DNA from: Kaistia sp. 32K
GTDB taxonomy: Bacteria; Pseudomonadota; Alphaproteobacteria; Rhizobiales; Kaistiaceae
Reading direction: 5' to 3'
Assembly (NCBI RefSeq): GCF_016629525.1
Contig: NZ_AP024269.1
Location: 5,260,501-5,324,500, forward strand
DNA length: 64,000 bases
Below are positions 15,254-21,975 of this stretch, one piece after another (the first letter of the stretch is position 1; every line of letters starts with the position of its first letter). The position numbers were made by a program, and so were the translations under genes. Under the pieces are notes generated by a model. The model had not been told where the DNA came from. It saw only the letters and a program-made list of their open reading frames with translations, and made no database searches.

Positions 15254-15670
15254 GTGACTGCCAACTACGGCGCCATGCAAGTGGCCGACTATACTGTTTT
15301 TCAACTGATGCCGGACGGCTCTCGCAACAAGGCGTGGGCCAGCGCCTACACTGACCACAATTCCGGGGTTCTCCAGACCGATGTTGCCAACCGCCTGGCC
15401 GCTTGCTGGAACGCCTGCGAAGGCATCCGCACAACTGACCTCGTTGCGCTCGCCGGAACTGGCATCCTGGCGAAAGCCAACCACAATGCTGACGTGGTGG
15501 TGAAGCAGCGCGACACCCTGCTGGCAGCGCTTGAGGCCATCGTCGCTGACGACTACGAGGTGCCGCACGATGCGATCAACGCCGACATCGCCATCGAGAA
15601 TGGGCGCCTGCTGCGCCGGATCAGGGCGACCGCTCGCACCGCCATCGCTGCGGCGAAGGGTGGTGCGTGA
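15254..15670 (+). CDS. Phage accessory protein, 138 aa
   Basis: The GTG start at 15254 is eight bases after GGGAG. An upstream GTG at 15230 has no such site. The C-terminal half contains ANRLAACWNACEGIRTTDLVAL...KQRDTLLAALEAI, a segment found in many uncharacterised early phage proteins of pseudomonads and enterics, followed by a helical basic tail. First gene of the cassette. Function unknown. Confidence 0.62.
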   Translation: MTANYGAMQVADYTVFQLMPDGSRNKAWASAYTDHNSGVLQTDVANRLAACWNACEGIRTTDLVALAGTGILAKANHNADVVVKQRDTLLAALEAIVADDYEVPHDAINADIAIENGRLLRRIRATARTAIAAAKGGA

Positions 15671-16023
15671 TGGGCGCATCTCGCGAGATCCAGGTCATGT
15701 ACGAGTGCGACCGCTGTAACCAGCTTCACGACCGCGAGTATCAGGCCGAGCAGTGCTGCGAGCCGGATGTTCGTACCGTGTACGTGTGCCCAGTGTGTGA
15801 TAATGCCTGCTCAACGCGGGAATCCGCTACGGCCTGTCTTGCCAGTCATGTCGAAGTGCCGGAGTGCGACACCGAGCACTGCCCGAACTGCTTGCGTGAG
15901 GCTGAAACTTCGCAGCTGCGTATCGAGATCGCGGTAGCGGGCCACTGCAGCACGTGCAACCCGATCTACACGACGGAGCAGAACCTAACCATCAAGTATG
16001 CACTTGAAGGGGGCGCCCAATGA
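15670..16023 (+). CDS. Multi-zinc-ribbon phage protein, 117 aa
   Basis: ATG shares one base with the preceding stop (TGATG). Cysteine pairs occur through most of the protein (CDRC, CC, CPVC-DNAC, C/H, CPNC, CSTC), giving potential for two or three zinc sites. It is probably a nucleic-acid- or protein-binding accessory factor. No enzyme motif was seen. Confidence 0.6.
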   Translation: MGASREIQVMYECDRCNQLHDREYQAEQCCEPDVRTVYVCPVCDNACSTRESATACLASHVEVPECDTEHCPNCLREAETSQLRIEIAVAGHCSTCNPIYTTEQNLTIKYALEGGAQ

Positions 16024-16238
16024 CCCCCATCCCCATCAGCGCCGCCGAGCGCATCGCCAAGGAATACGGCTACGACCAAGTGATCATCATCGCCCGCAAG
16101 GTCGGCGATGATCCCGAGCCGCACGGCGAGCACGTCACCACCTACGGCATCACCAAGGCGCACTGCGCCGTGGCGGCAAGGGCTGGCGACTTCCTCAAGT
16201 ACAAGGTCATGGGCTGGGTGAAGGAGGGGGAGCGATGA
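16020..16238 (+). CDS. Conserved small phage protein, 72 aa
   Basis: Starts by ATGA overlap. The sequence ISAAERIAKEYGYDQVIIIARKV and GEHVTTYG resembles a small family I associate with pseudomonad phage early regions; function unknown. It is compact, with one amphipathic helix, one beta hairpin and a hydrophobic C-terminal KYKVMGWV. It ends overlapping the next gene by four bases. Confidence 0.6.
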   Translation: MTPIPISAAERIAKEYGYDQVIIIARKVGDDPEPHGEHVTTYGITKAHCAVAARAGDFLKYKVMGWVKEGER

Positions 16239-16729
16239 GCGCAATAATCAGTGCTTGCGGCAAGTACCGTTACCGCCTGGAGCGCGACTGCGGCATGCCA
16301 TTCGATGGAAGCAAGACGTTTGCATATTTCGGCATCAACCCGAGCACTGCTGACGCCACCTTGGACGATGCTACCGTGCGTAAATGGCGCGGCTTCACTG
16401 TGCGCAATGGAGGTCATCGTTTCATCGTCGGTAACGTGTTCAGCTATCGTGCGACTGACGTTCGGGAGCTGGCCCGCCAGCCATTTCCGCAGGGGCCTGA
16501 GCATTACCGGCACCTGCAGCAGATCATCGCAGCGGCTGACCTTCTGGTGCCTTGCTGGGGCGCGTCGGCAAAGTTGCCGGTCGAGCTACGTCACCACCTG
16601 TCTACCCTCCTGGCCTGGCTGCAGCGCACCGGCAAACCCATGGCTACCTTCGGGATGACAAGCTGCGGCCAGCCAAAGCACCCTCTGATGCTCGGCTATG
16701 ACACCCCTCTGGACTGGATGCAGCCATGA
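16235..16729 (+). CDS. DUF1643 family protein
   Basis: 164 aa with the DUF1643 signature FGINPSTAD..LDDATVRKWRGF, then VGNVFSYRATDVRELA and LLVPCWGASAK. The family is common in phages and mobile elements; its biochemical role is not established. It overlaps neighbours by ATGA on both sides, so it is co-translated with the cassette. Confidence 0.82.
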   Translation: MSAIISACGKYRYRLERDCGMPFDGSKTFAYFGINPSTADATLDDATVRKWRGFTVRNGGHRFIVGNVFSYRATDVRELARQPFPQGPEHYRHLQQIIAAADLLVPCWGASAKLPVELRHHLSTLLAWLQRTGKPMATFGMTSCGQPKHPLMLGYDTPLDWMQP

Positions 16730-17169
16730 CGAAAATGACCGAAGTGAAGGTCGCCGAGCTGAGTGGTAAGGCGCTGGATTGGGCGGTGGCGCAGGCTGAC
16801 GGCCGCTGCTTGCATGAGCGCATCCGCATCGTTCGCTACAACGACGATTCCGACTACATCTGCGAGGACTGCGGCAAGGACACCTACATGGAGCCGATCC
16901 GGCAGACGTGGAAGCCATCCACCGACTGGAGCCAGGGTGGCCCGCTGATAGAGAAGCACAACATCCAGACCAGCTACAATGGCAATGGCTTTCATCGCAG
17001 CACGACCGGCAAGCATTGGTGCGCATATGTCTGCAAGCCTCATGGCCCGGAGCGGGCCAGCGGCTCAGGGCCTACTCCCCTGATCGCCGCTTGCCGCGCC
17101 ATCGTAGCCGCCAAGTTCGTCGACACCATCAGCGTCCCTGCCGAACTGATCACCCCAGCTGCCTCTTGA
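16726..17169 (+). CDS. NinX-like protein (DUF2591)
   Basis: 147 aa. MTKMTEVKVAELSGKALDWAVAQADG at the N-terminus and TDWSQGGPLIEKHNI in the middle are the hallmark of DUF2591/NinX phage proteins, normally found in the nin region of lambda-like early operons. A CLHE...CEDCGK cluster is inserted in the first half. Role unknown. Its 3' end overlaps the convergent minus-strand gene by 20 bases. Confidence 0.78.
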   Translation: MTKMTEVKVAELSGKALDWAVAQADGRCLHERIRIVRYNDDSDYICEDCGKDTYMEPIRQTWKPSTDWSQGGPLIEKHNIQTSYNGNGFHRSTTGKHWCAYVCKPHGPERASGSGPTPLIAACRAIVAAKFVDTISVPAELITPAAS

Positions 17170-17977
17170 TCGCAGCCGCGAACGCAGCCTGCGCCTTGGG
17201 CCGCATGTTGTCCGTCACCTTGCGCACCAGATGCTTGCCTGGCTGCGCAGGGATGACCCAGCCGGTCTGCCCCTCGATCATCACCCTGAAGGTCAGGTAG
17301 GCACTGCTCTTCGCGCCGCCCGGCGTGCTGGTGTCGAACCTGACCATCCCCTGCGCCCACTTGCTCTGGCCAGCATCAGCCTTGCTGAGGCGCTGCCCCC
17401 AGGCGTAGTGGAACTGCGGCACCGTCATGGCGCCCTTGGTCTTCATGTTCGATAGGTAGGGCGTCTGCTGGGCCGATGGCCGCATGCCGCTGGTCGGCGA
17501 AAGGTGCGTGACCTCGCCGCTGGCGCGCTTACCCTGACCGGTCACCGCGGATGCCGCCAGCGCCTGCGCGGTGTCGTACAGCCCGGCGGCCTGCAGCTTC
17601 TTCACGTTGTGCCGCATCGGGATTACGAGGAAGCGTCGCCCGTCCTCTGTCCTGCGCACCTTGCTGCTGGTGTTCAGCATCCGCTTCAGGTCGTAGGCCG
17701 GCCGGCCTGTTTCGATGGCCTGGGCGTGCTTGTAGTTCGACTCGACCACGGCCGAGAAGTCGCCCGTCATGCGCCAGGTTACCGTGGAGGCATAGGCGTC
17801 CTTCTCGCCGGCCCAGAGCTTGGCCTGGTAGATTTCCTTGCGCCACTCCGCCGCCGTCTGCTCGGCCACGGCGCGCACGGCCTGGTTCAGCAGCGGGAAA
17901 ATCTGCTTGTTGACGATAGCGGTGACGTCGAGCTTCGAGCCGAGGTCGAAGCTGATCTTGAAGTCGAGGTTTGCCAT
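17150..17977 (-). CDS. Tail/neck completion protein (gp10-like), inverted
   Basis: 275 aa and the only structural-type gene on the minus strand. The middle reads WRMTGDFSAVVESNYKHAQAIETGRPAYDLKRML, the pattern of HK97 gp10-like proteins that sit at the head-tail interface or stop tail growth. The ATG has no Shine-Dalgarno sequence but is six bases after a minus-strand copy of the late motif, so it seems to have kept its own late promoter on inversion. The assignment to the neck/tail terminator class is tentative. Confidence 0.6.
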   Translation of the reverse strand: MANLDFKISFDLGSKLDVTAIVNKQIFPLLNQAVRAVAEQTAAEWRKEIYQAKLWAGEKDAYASTVTWRMTGDFSAVVESNYKHAQAIETGRPAYDLKRMLNTSSKVRRTEDGRRFLVIPMRHNVKKLQAAGLYDTAQALAASAVTGQGKRASGEVTHLSPTSGMRPSAQQTPYLSNMKTKGAMTVPQFHYAWGQRLSKADAGQSKWAQGMVRFDTSTPGGAKSSAYLTFRVMIEGQTGWVIPAQPGKHLVRKVTDNMRPKAQAAFAAAIKRQLG

Positions 17978-17983
17978 AGGGCC

Positions 17984-17999
17984 AGTCTGCCGTCACGCC
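17984..17999 (-). promoter_or_regulatory. Late motif copy 3 (minus strand)
   Basis: Reads GGCGTGAC-GG-CAGACT on the minus strand, with six bases to the ATG at 17977. It is back to back with the plus-strand copy at 18002-18017, separated by two bases. Confidence 0.65.
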
Positions 18000-18001
18000 G
18001 C

Positions 18002-18017
18002 GTCGTGACGCCACAAT
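18002..18017 (+). promoter_or_regulatory. Late motif copy 4 (divergent partner)
   Basis: GTCGTGAC-GC-CACAAT, six bases before the ATG at 18024, which has no Shine-Dalgarno sequence. Confidence 0.65.
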
Positions 18018-18023
18018 GCTCTC

Positions 18024-18932
18024 ATGGCAATTTCAATCGTCCAGCCGCTGTCTGCCGGCAGCGCCATTCGCCTCTTCATCGACCCGCCAGCCGGGGCGAG
18101 GTATTGGCGCATCTTGCAGATGGGCCTGGACGACTTCGACAGCCTGGACATCGACAGCGCCGAGCCGTTCGAGGATCGCGGCCTGGAGTACATGGTCTGG
18201 CCTGACGGCTCCATGGTTCCGCTCGTCTACCAGGGCGACGACCGCGTCGTCGTGGTTGCGCAGCACCTGCAGAACGAGGTCATGGCATTCTTCCGGCCCT
18301 ACTACCGGATGGATGACGACACCTGGCAGGCAGGGGCCACTGCGCGCGGCACGCCGACGGCGCTGTTCGAGGAGAGCAGCACCGACGTGCAGTCCTTCGT
18401 CCGTGACCGGATCGAAGACGCGCTTCGGGTCGAGTGCCTGCGCGGGAACATCATGGCCGAGTACGAATACGTGCAGGTCTACACTGCACCGCCCGCGCTC
18501 GAGCAGAATCTGCGCTTCCCGCTGGTCACCATCACGCTGGATGACGAGAGCCCGGCCGAGCGCGCAATCGGTGAAGACATCACCGGCGACTGGTTCGACG
18601 AGGTCGGCGACGACTGGTTCGAGTCCGAGGGCTACCTGGCCCAGGTGCAGCTGTCCATTGTCGGTTGGTCGCTCAACAGCGACGAGCGCATCGAGCTGCG
18701 CAAGGCCCTGCGCCGGGCCTTCATCGCCAACCTCCCGATCTTCGAGTCGCGCGGCATGATCCTGCCGCAGATCAGCTTCCAAGACGTGGACGCGCTCAAC
18801 GGCGAGTTCAACGTCAACATGTACCAGGTCATGGGGTCATTCTCGTGCCAGGCACCTGTCCGCGTCGGTCGCCGCTATGGCGAGGACGAGGTCATTCGAG
18901 ACGTCATCACCACCAGGAGCAACAATGGCTAA
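18024..18932 (+). CDS. Tail completion-like protein, 302 aa
   Basis: Lies just before the sheath and tube genes, the usual place of tail terminator/completion proteins. It is rich in acidic and aromatic residues, with a central region DVQSFVRDRIEDALRVECLRGNI and a C-terminal half of beta strands (LAQVQLSIVGWSLNSDERIELRKALRRAFIANLPIFESRGM). No catalytic motif. The start is taken at MAISIVQ, directly after a late motif. Confidence 0.5.
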   Translation: MAISIVQPLSAGSAIRLFIDPPAGARYWRILQMGLDDFDSLDIDSAEPFEDRGLEYMVWPDGSMVPLVYQGDDRVVVVAQHLQNEVMAFFRPYYRMDDDTWQAGATARGTPTALFEESSTDVQSFVRDRIEDALRVECLRGNIMAEYEYVQVYTAPPALEQNLRFPLVTITLDDESPAERAIGEDITGDWFDEVGDDWFESEGYLAQVQLSIVGWSLNSDERIELRKALRRAFIANLPIFESRGMILPQISFQDVDALNGEFNVNMYQVMGSFSCQAPVRVGRRYGEDEVIRDVITTRSNNG

Positions 18933-19149
18933 ATCTTCCGCCGCTGCGGACAAGCCCGACGTGAGTCCGGGCGCGGAGCCGCAAAGCACCATCACACTCA
19001 ACGAGTTCTGCCTGCGCCTCTCGACCCGCGTCAAGCGCGTCGAGCTGATCGGCGCATTCGAGCATGCCGAACGGGCGGCCGACAAGGCGAACGACACCGA
19101 GGCAGCCTACCAGGCTCGCTTCGACGCCTTCATCAAGAAGCCCGCGTAA
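18925..19149 (+). CDS. Small phage protein, 74 aa
   Basis: The ATG at 18925 follows AGGAG, overlaps the upstream gene by eight bases and gives MAKSSAAADKPDV. The C-terminal part (EFCLRLSTRVKRVELIGAFEHAERAADKANDTEAAYQARFDAFI) is helical and of the type found before sheath genes. An upstream in-frame ATG at 18877 lacks a ribosome site. Function unknown. Confidence 0.6.
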   Translation: MAKSSAAADKPDVSPGAEPQSTITLNEFCLRLSTRVKRVELIGAFEHAERAADKANDTEAAYQARFDAFIKKPA

Positions 19150-19158
19150 GGAGGCATC

Positions 19159-20871
19159 ATGTCTGTTTTCTTCGACGGGCAACTGCTCGTCACCCCGACA
19201 ACGGCGTCCGTCGTCAACGACGATGCGATGCGCAATCAGAACATCGGCATCGGCAACGTCGCAGCCTTCGTCGGTCGCAGCACCGGCGGCGCGCCGAAAA
19301 CCCCGCTGCGCTTCAGCAGCCCGGATGCCGCCAAGCGCGTTCTACGCAGTGGTGAGCTTCTGGACGCCGTCCTCAAGGCCTTCGATCCGTCCGCCGAGCT
19401 TGGCGCGCCGTCGACCGTGGTTGCGATGCGGGTGAACCCTGCTGTGCAGGCCGACCTGCCGATTTCCGACGCAGGCGACGTGGTCGCGCTGGAGCTGAAG
19501 TCCATCGGCTACGGCCTGGGCGAGAACCACATCCGCGTCAAGATCGAGACCGGCACCCTGCAGGGCAAGCGCCTGACCGTGCAGCAGGGTGATCGCTACT
19601 TCACTGCCGACAACGTGGGTGCCAGCGCCTTCTCTGTGCAGTACACCGGCACCGAGGAGACCGCGACCGTCAGCGTCACGTCTGCCGAGGTCACGCTGAG
19701 CGCCCCTGCCGGCACCGTTGCCGCCAAGATCAGCCTTACCGACTTCCCGACCGTTGGCTCGCTGGTCGACCGCATCAATGCGACGCCCGGCTTCCGCGCG
19801 AGCGTGACCGGCCGCAGCGACAGTGTGCCGACCCTGAACGCGCTGGATCATGCCGCCGCCCAGAGCGTGCTGGATGCCTTCACCGTGCGTGCCGACCTGC
19901 AGGCCGTCGTGGACTGGTTCAACGGCAACAATCAGGATCTGGTGCGCGCCACCCGCCAGCCTGGCGCTGGTGCGCCGCCGGCCAACCTGCCGACCACCTA
20001 CCTGGCCGGCGGCAGCGATGGCGTGACCACCTTCGACGACTGGGCCGCTTCCTACGAAGCCCTGCAGCGCGTCGACGTGCAGTGGGTGACCCCGATCAGC
20101 GGCGACCCCGCCATCCACGCCATGAACGACACCCACGTCTCGTTCTGCTCCAACCAGCTGCGCAAGGAGCGCCGCAGCGTGGTCGGCACCGGCCTGAACA
20201 CCAGCAACGAGGACGCGATCGCCGCGGCCAAACTGCTGAACAGCGACCGCACGTCCCTGGTGCACATCGGCCACTACGACTACGACGCCACCGGCAAGCT
20301 GGTGCTGTACCCGGCCTACATGACCGCCGCGCTGATCGCTGGTGCGTTCTCCGGCGTGAACCCGGGCACCCCGCTGACCAACAAGACCCTCAAGGTTCGC
20401 GGCTGGGAGCGTGATCTGGTCAACCCGACCGAGACCGACGAGCTGATCCTGGGCGGCGTGCTGGCGGTGGAGAACACCGACGCAGGCTACAAGGTGGTCA
20501 AGTCGATCAGCACCTGGCGTCAGAACGACAACTACAACCGCGTCGAGCAGTCCTGCGGCTTCGCCCTGGACTTCACCGTGCGCGCGGTGCGCCAGGCTGT
20601 CGATGTTCTGCGCGGCCAGAAGGGCAACCAGCTGATCCCGTCGCGCGCGGTGAGCATCACCGACTCGGTGCTGCGCGAGCTGGCCCGTGCCGAGCCGGAA
20701 GGCCCTGGCGTGCTGGCTGGCGACGCGAACAGCCAGGCCTTCCGTGGCATCCGTGCCTCGATCACCGGCGACGTGACCCGGGTCGAGTTCGAGTGCTCGC
20801 CGGTGATCCCCAACAACTACAACCTCGTGACCGTCTACGCCGTGCCGTACAGCGGCAGCGCGAGCGCGTAA
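19159..20871 (+). CDS. Contractile tail sheath protein
   Basis: 570 aa with an AAGGAGG ribosome site. The sheath contracts around the tube to drive it through the envelope. Family features: N-terminal IGNVAAFVGRSTGGAPKTPLRFSSPDAAKRVLRSGELL, a variable beta-rich middle, and the conserved C-terminal domain (GWERDLVNPTETDELILGGVLAVEN...RVEQSCGFALDFTVRAVRQAVDVLRGQKGNQL). Followed by the tube gene, which confirms a myovirus-type tail. Confidence 0.92.
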   Translation: MSVFFDGQLLVTPTTASVVNDDAMRNQNIGIGNVAAFVGRSTGGAPKTPLRFSSPDAAKRVLRSGELLDAVLKAFDPSAELGAPSTVVAMRVNPAVQADLPISDAGDVVALELKSIGYGLGENHIRVKIETGTLQGKRLTVQQGDRYFTADNVGASAFSVQYTGTEETATVSVTSAEVTLSAPAGTVAAKISLTDFPTVGSLVDRINATPGFRASVTGRSDSVPTLNALDHAAAQSVLDAFTVRADLQAVVDWFNGNNQDLVRATRQPGAGAPPANLPTTYLAGGSDGVTTFDDWAASYEALQRVDVQWVTPISGDPAIHAMNDTHVSFCSNQLRKERRSVVGTGLNTSNEDAIAAAKLLNSDRTSLVHIGHYDYDATGKLVLYPAYMTAALIAGAFSGVNPGTPLTNKTLKVRGWERDLVNPTETDELILGGVLAVENTDAGYKVVKSISTWRQNDNYNRVEQSCGFALDFTVRAVRQAVDVLRGQKGNQLIPSRAVSITDSVLRELARAEPEGPGVLAGDANSQAFRGIRASITGDVTRVEFECSPVIPNNYNLVTVYAVPYSGSASA

Positions 20872-20885
20872 GGAGCGCCTGAACC

Positions 20886-21308
20886 ATGAGACAGAACCTG
20901 CAAACTCGCTCCGGCAACCGGATCGCGGTGGTTTTCGACGGCAAGCAGATTGGCCTTGTGCAGTCTGTTCGCGCCAACGACGACTACTCCCCCGAGGCCG
21001 CCAGCGGCATTGGCGACATCCACGCTCAGGAGTACGTGCCGACCATGGCGCGGCACTCCCTCAGCGTGAGCGCCATGCTGCTCAACCGCGGTGCGATGCT
21101 CCAAGCCGGCATCGTCATGGAGAACGGCGAGGCTGTGCTCCAGGGCCTGGTATTCGACCTGGAGGTCTACTCCAAGGACGATGGCCAGCTGCTGCGCAAG
21201 TACATCGGCTGCTCCTACGCATCCGGCGACCTTGAGGTCAACAAGCACGCGATCATCATGCAGTCCGCCCAGTTCTACGCGCTGGACGTGACTGGCCAGG
21301 GCGCGTGA
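20886..21308 (+). CDS. Tail tube protein
   Basis: 140 aa, the size of short tail tube subunits, immediately after the sheath. The beta-strand pattern (NRIAVVFDGKQIGLVQSVRANDDY, LVFDLEVYSKDDGQLLRKYIGCSYASG) fits tube proteins that form the inner hexameric cylinder. Its stop TGA lies inside the next late-motif copy. Confidence 0.82.
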   Translation: MRQNLQTRSGNRIAVVFDGKQIGLVQSVRANDDYSPEAASGIGDIHAQEYVPTMARHSLSVSAMLLNRGAMLQAGIVMENGEAVLQGLVFDLEVYSKDDGQLLRKYIGCSYASGDLEVNKHAIIMQSAQFYALDVTGQGA

Positions 21309-21317
21309 CAGCACAAT
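21302..21317 (+). promoter_or_regulatory. Late motif copy 5 (after tail tube)
   Basis: CGCGTGAC-AG-CACAAT. It overlaps the tube stop codon and is followed by a terminator-like hairpin and then the tail chaperone gene, which has a normal Shine-Dalgarno sequence. Confidence 0.5.
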
Positions 21318-21326
21318 GACCTACCA

Positions 21327-21360
21327 GCCGCCCCACCAATCGGTCGGGCGGCTTTCTTTC
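21327..21360 (+). terminator. Terminator-like hairpin
   Basis: GCCGCCC (21327-21333) pairs with GGGCGGC (21346-21352), with inner ACC/GGT, followed by TTTCTTTC. It lies downstream of a late motif, so it could end tube transcripts or act in the 5' leader. Confidence 0.7.
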
Positions 21361-21376
21361 ATCATGAGGAATGACC

Positions 21377-21772
21377 ATGGCACGTCGTGAACCGCAAAAA
21401 ACCGACTTCACCGTCGACGTCGAAGGCGTCGGCCAGTTCATTTTCGCGCGCCGCACGATGCGCGACGAGATCAAGATTCAGCAGGAGTTCGCCCGCTACA
21501 TCGGCGGCCTGGAGCCGACTGAATGGCTGTTGATGCTCGGCGGCTGGCTGTCCACGCTGAGCGTTCTGATCGTCTCCGAGCCCGATGGCTGGCTGCGGGA
21601 CATCGATGGCCACCCCGTCGAAGACGTGATGGATAGCGACCCGCTCGACGGGGACACCTACGAGACGCTGAAAAAAGTGCATGGCGCTCTGCGCGACAAG
21701 GAGGACTCCTTTCGACGCAAACATGCACAAGGTGGCCAAGCGGAACGCCAAAGAGCGGGCGAAGACAACTGA
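21377..21772 (+). CDS. Tail assembly chaperone, upstream product
   Basis: 131 aa from the ATG at 21377 (GAGGA six bases upstream; the ATG at 21371 is too close to that site). The position between tube and tape measure is that of gpG-type chaperones that coat the tape measure protein. A second frame overlaps its 3' end, and a homopolymeric AAAAAAG at 21671-21677 lies at the start of the overlap, so part of the product is probably made as a frameshift fusion. Confidence 0.75.
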   Translation: MARREPQKTDFTVDVEGVGQFIFARRTMRDEIKIQQEFARYIGGLEPTEWLLMLGGWLSTLSVLIVSEPDGWLRDIDGHPVEDVMDSDPLDGDTYETLKKVHGALRDKEDSFRRKHAQGGQAERQRAGEDN

Positions 21773-21974
21773 GTTCTGGTTCAGGCGCAAGTACAACCTG
21801 ACCAGTACAGACCCCAGGTTCCTTGACGCGACCCTGGAAGAAATGATCACCGATTACTGGGCTCACACTTTCCTCGACGACCCGAAAGCATTGGAAGAGA
21901 TCGAAGACGAAGACTTCGATATGGATGCTGAGTTGGCGAAGATGGAGGCCGGGCACTGGGAGACAATACGCTGA
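21675..21974 (+). CDS. Tail assembly chaperone, frameshift extension (gpT-like)
   Basis: In the -2/+1 frame relative to the upstream chaperone gene, with no ribosome site of its own at a sensible distance. It joins if ribosomes slip on AAAAAAG at 21671-21677: lysine tRNA on AAA can re-pair two bases back. The extension is acidic and helical (TEFWFRRKYNLTSTDPRFLDATLEEMITDYWAHTF...), typical of the T part of G-T chaperones. An internal ATG at 21720 is the alternative start. Confidence 0.6.
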   Translation, partial: KCMALCATRRTPFDANMHKVAKRNAKERAKTTEFWFRRKYNLTSTDPRFLDATLEEMITDYWAHTFLDDPKALEEIEDEDFDMDAELAKMEAGHWETIR

Positions 21975-21975
21975 T

